Part shown: positions 31,290 to 31,596 of the stretch, piece after piece
Position numbering within the stretch: position 1 is the stretch's first letter
How the letters are laid out: each line of letters opens with the position of its first letter
Assembly (NCBI GenBank): GCA_964293585.1
Contig: CAXYYS010000022.1
Span: 1-31,596, forward strand
DNA: 31,596 nucleotides
Reading direction: 5' to 3'
From: JAKVKY01 sp964293585
Lineage (GTDB): Bacteria; Bacillota; Negativicutes; Acidaminococcales; Acidaminococcaceae
Translations under genes and position numbers: made by a program
The notes under the pieces: model-generated
Databases searched by the model: none
Seen by the model: the letters and a program-made list of their open reading frames with translations, nothing else
Told to the model about the DNA's origin: nothing

Positions 31290-31596
31290 TTACTTTCCCA
31301 AGGCGTCTTTGATCTGGTAGCAGCGGTCATCTTTGGCTTTAGCCCTGTCCAACTGAAAGGCGCACATGGCGTTTTGATTTGGTTCGGGGAACTGCTGCCC
31401 GGTATAAAGTTTTACAACTTTGGCAAACTGGTGACTGCGGCGCAAAAAATCGGCGCGGATGAGCAGGAAAATATATTTTTTGTCATCCGTGGCACTGTCG
31501 ATAAGTTGATTCAAAAGGGGCAGGGCAAATTTGCGGACAGCTTTAACCTTGGCCTTGCCCAAAGGATTTTTTTCTTCCAGGTCGCGGGCCACATAG
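31290..31596 (-). CDS. 3' part of an unidentified gene, cut by the window end
   Basis: The frame is open to the window edge and shows about 101 C-terminal residues (ARDLEEKNPLGKAKVKAVRK ... FLLIRADFLRRSHQFAKVVK). The helical, repeat-like pattern (LLIRADFLRRSHQFAKVVKLY) recalls the C-terminal helical region of DUF2225/TPR-like proteins, but this is a weak impression. Three Cys-free helices are followed by CAFQLDRAKAKDDRCYQIKD. Soluble; function not assignable from this fragment. Confidence 0.6.
   Translation of the reverse strand, partial: YVARDLEEKNPLGKAKVKAVRKFALPLLNQLIDSATDDKKYIFLLIRADFLRRSHQFAKVVKLYTGQQFPEPNQNAMCAFQLDRAKAKDDRCYQIKDALGK

Overview
The window looks like a chromosomal segment of a Firmicutes-type anaerobe, most likely a diderm member of the Negativicutes (Acidaminococcaceae/Phascolarctobacterium-like). 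This is an inference from strong GGAGG-type ribosome sites, many extended -10 (TGnTATAAT) promoters, GluQ-RS, M13 peptidase, adhesin-E-like secreted proteins and a mid-GC base composition. No rRNA, tRNA, phage or transposase gene was seen.

Layout. 1-2.2 kb: TetR and IscR-like Rrf2 regulators, then a secreted DUF3298-type protein. 2.2-2.6 kb: first interspersed palindromic repeat (R1). 2.65-5.6 kb: a small hypothetical protein, an AEC permease, a YneA-like LysM protein behind a near-consensus promoter that contains a palindrome, and GluQ-RS. 5.7-8.1 kb: a DUF697-like membrane protein followed by an L,D-transpeptidase homologue that has lost its catalytic cysteine, and a possible 16-residue peptide. 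8.1-13.2 kb: a small HTH-like regulator, a membrane diguanylate cyclase, a large hybrid histidine kinase with an ECF-S-like membrane sensor, and repeat R2. 13.3-16.0 kb: PEP mutase/isocitrate lyase-family enzyme, a cysteine-rich small protein next to an HxlR regulator, and a RelB/YafQ toxin-antitoxin operon. 16.1-20.1 kb: M13 metallopeptidase, a secreted protein, a pseudopilin-like protein and a DUF2905 protein. 20.1-24.2 kb: repeats R3 and R4, a BvgS-like hybrid kinase, then a scrambled interval holding a copy of the esterase 5' end, repeat R5, a receiver-domain relic and a repeat fragment. 24.2-26.0 kb: an alpha/beta hydrolase and a DUF4160/DUF2442 pair. 26.2-31.2 kb: a same-strand run of secreted proteins, including a serpin and three proteins that share a WG/KYG domain. 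The window ends in the 3' part of a minus-strand gene.

The most unusual element is the repeat family. Five copies and one fragment share outer inverted ends, but the core of the ends differs between copies. In the copies with two ends the left and right cores still match each other, and each copy has its own internal hairpins. Copies sit just 3' of both hybrid kinases and next to the relic of a third. Other points worth attention are the catalytically dead L,D-transpeptidase, the SOS-like LysM gene, the ECF-S-like sensor kinase and the serpin/WG-domain secretome.
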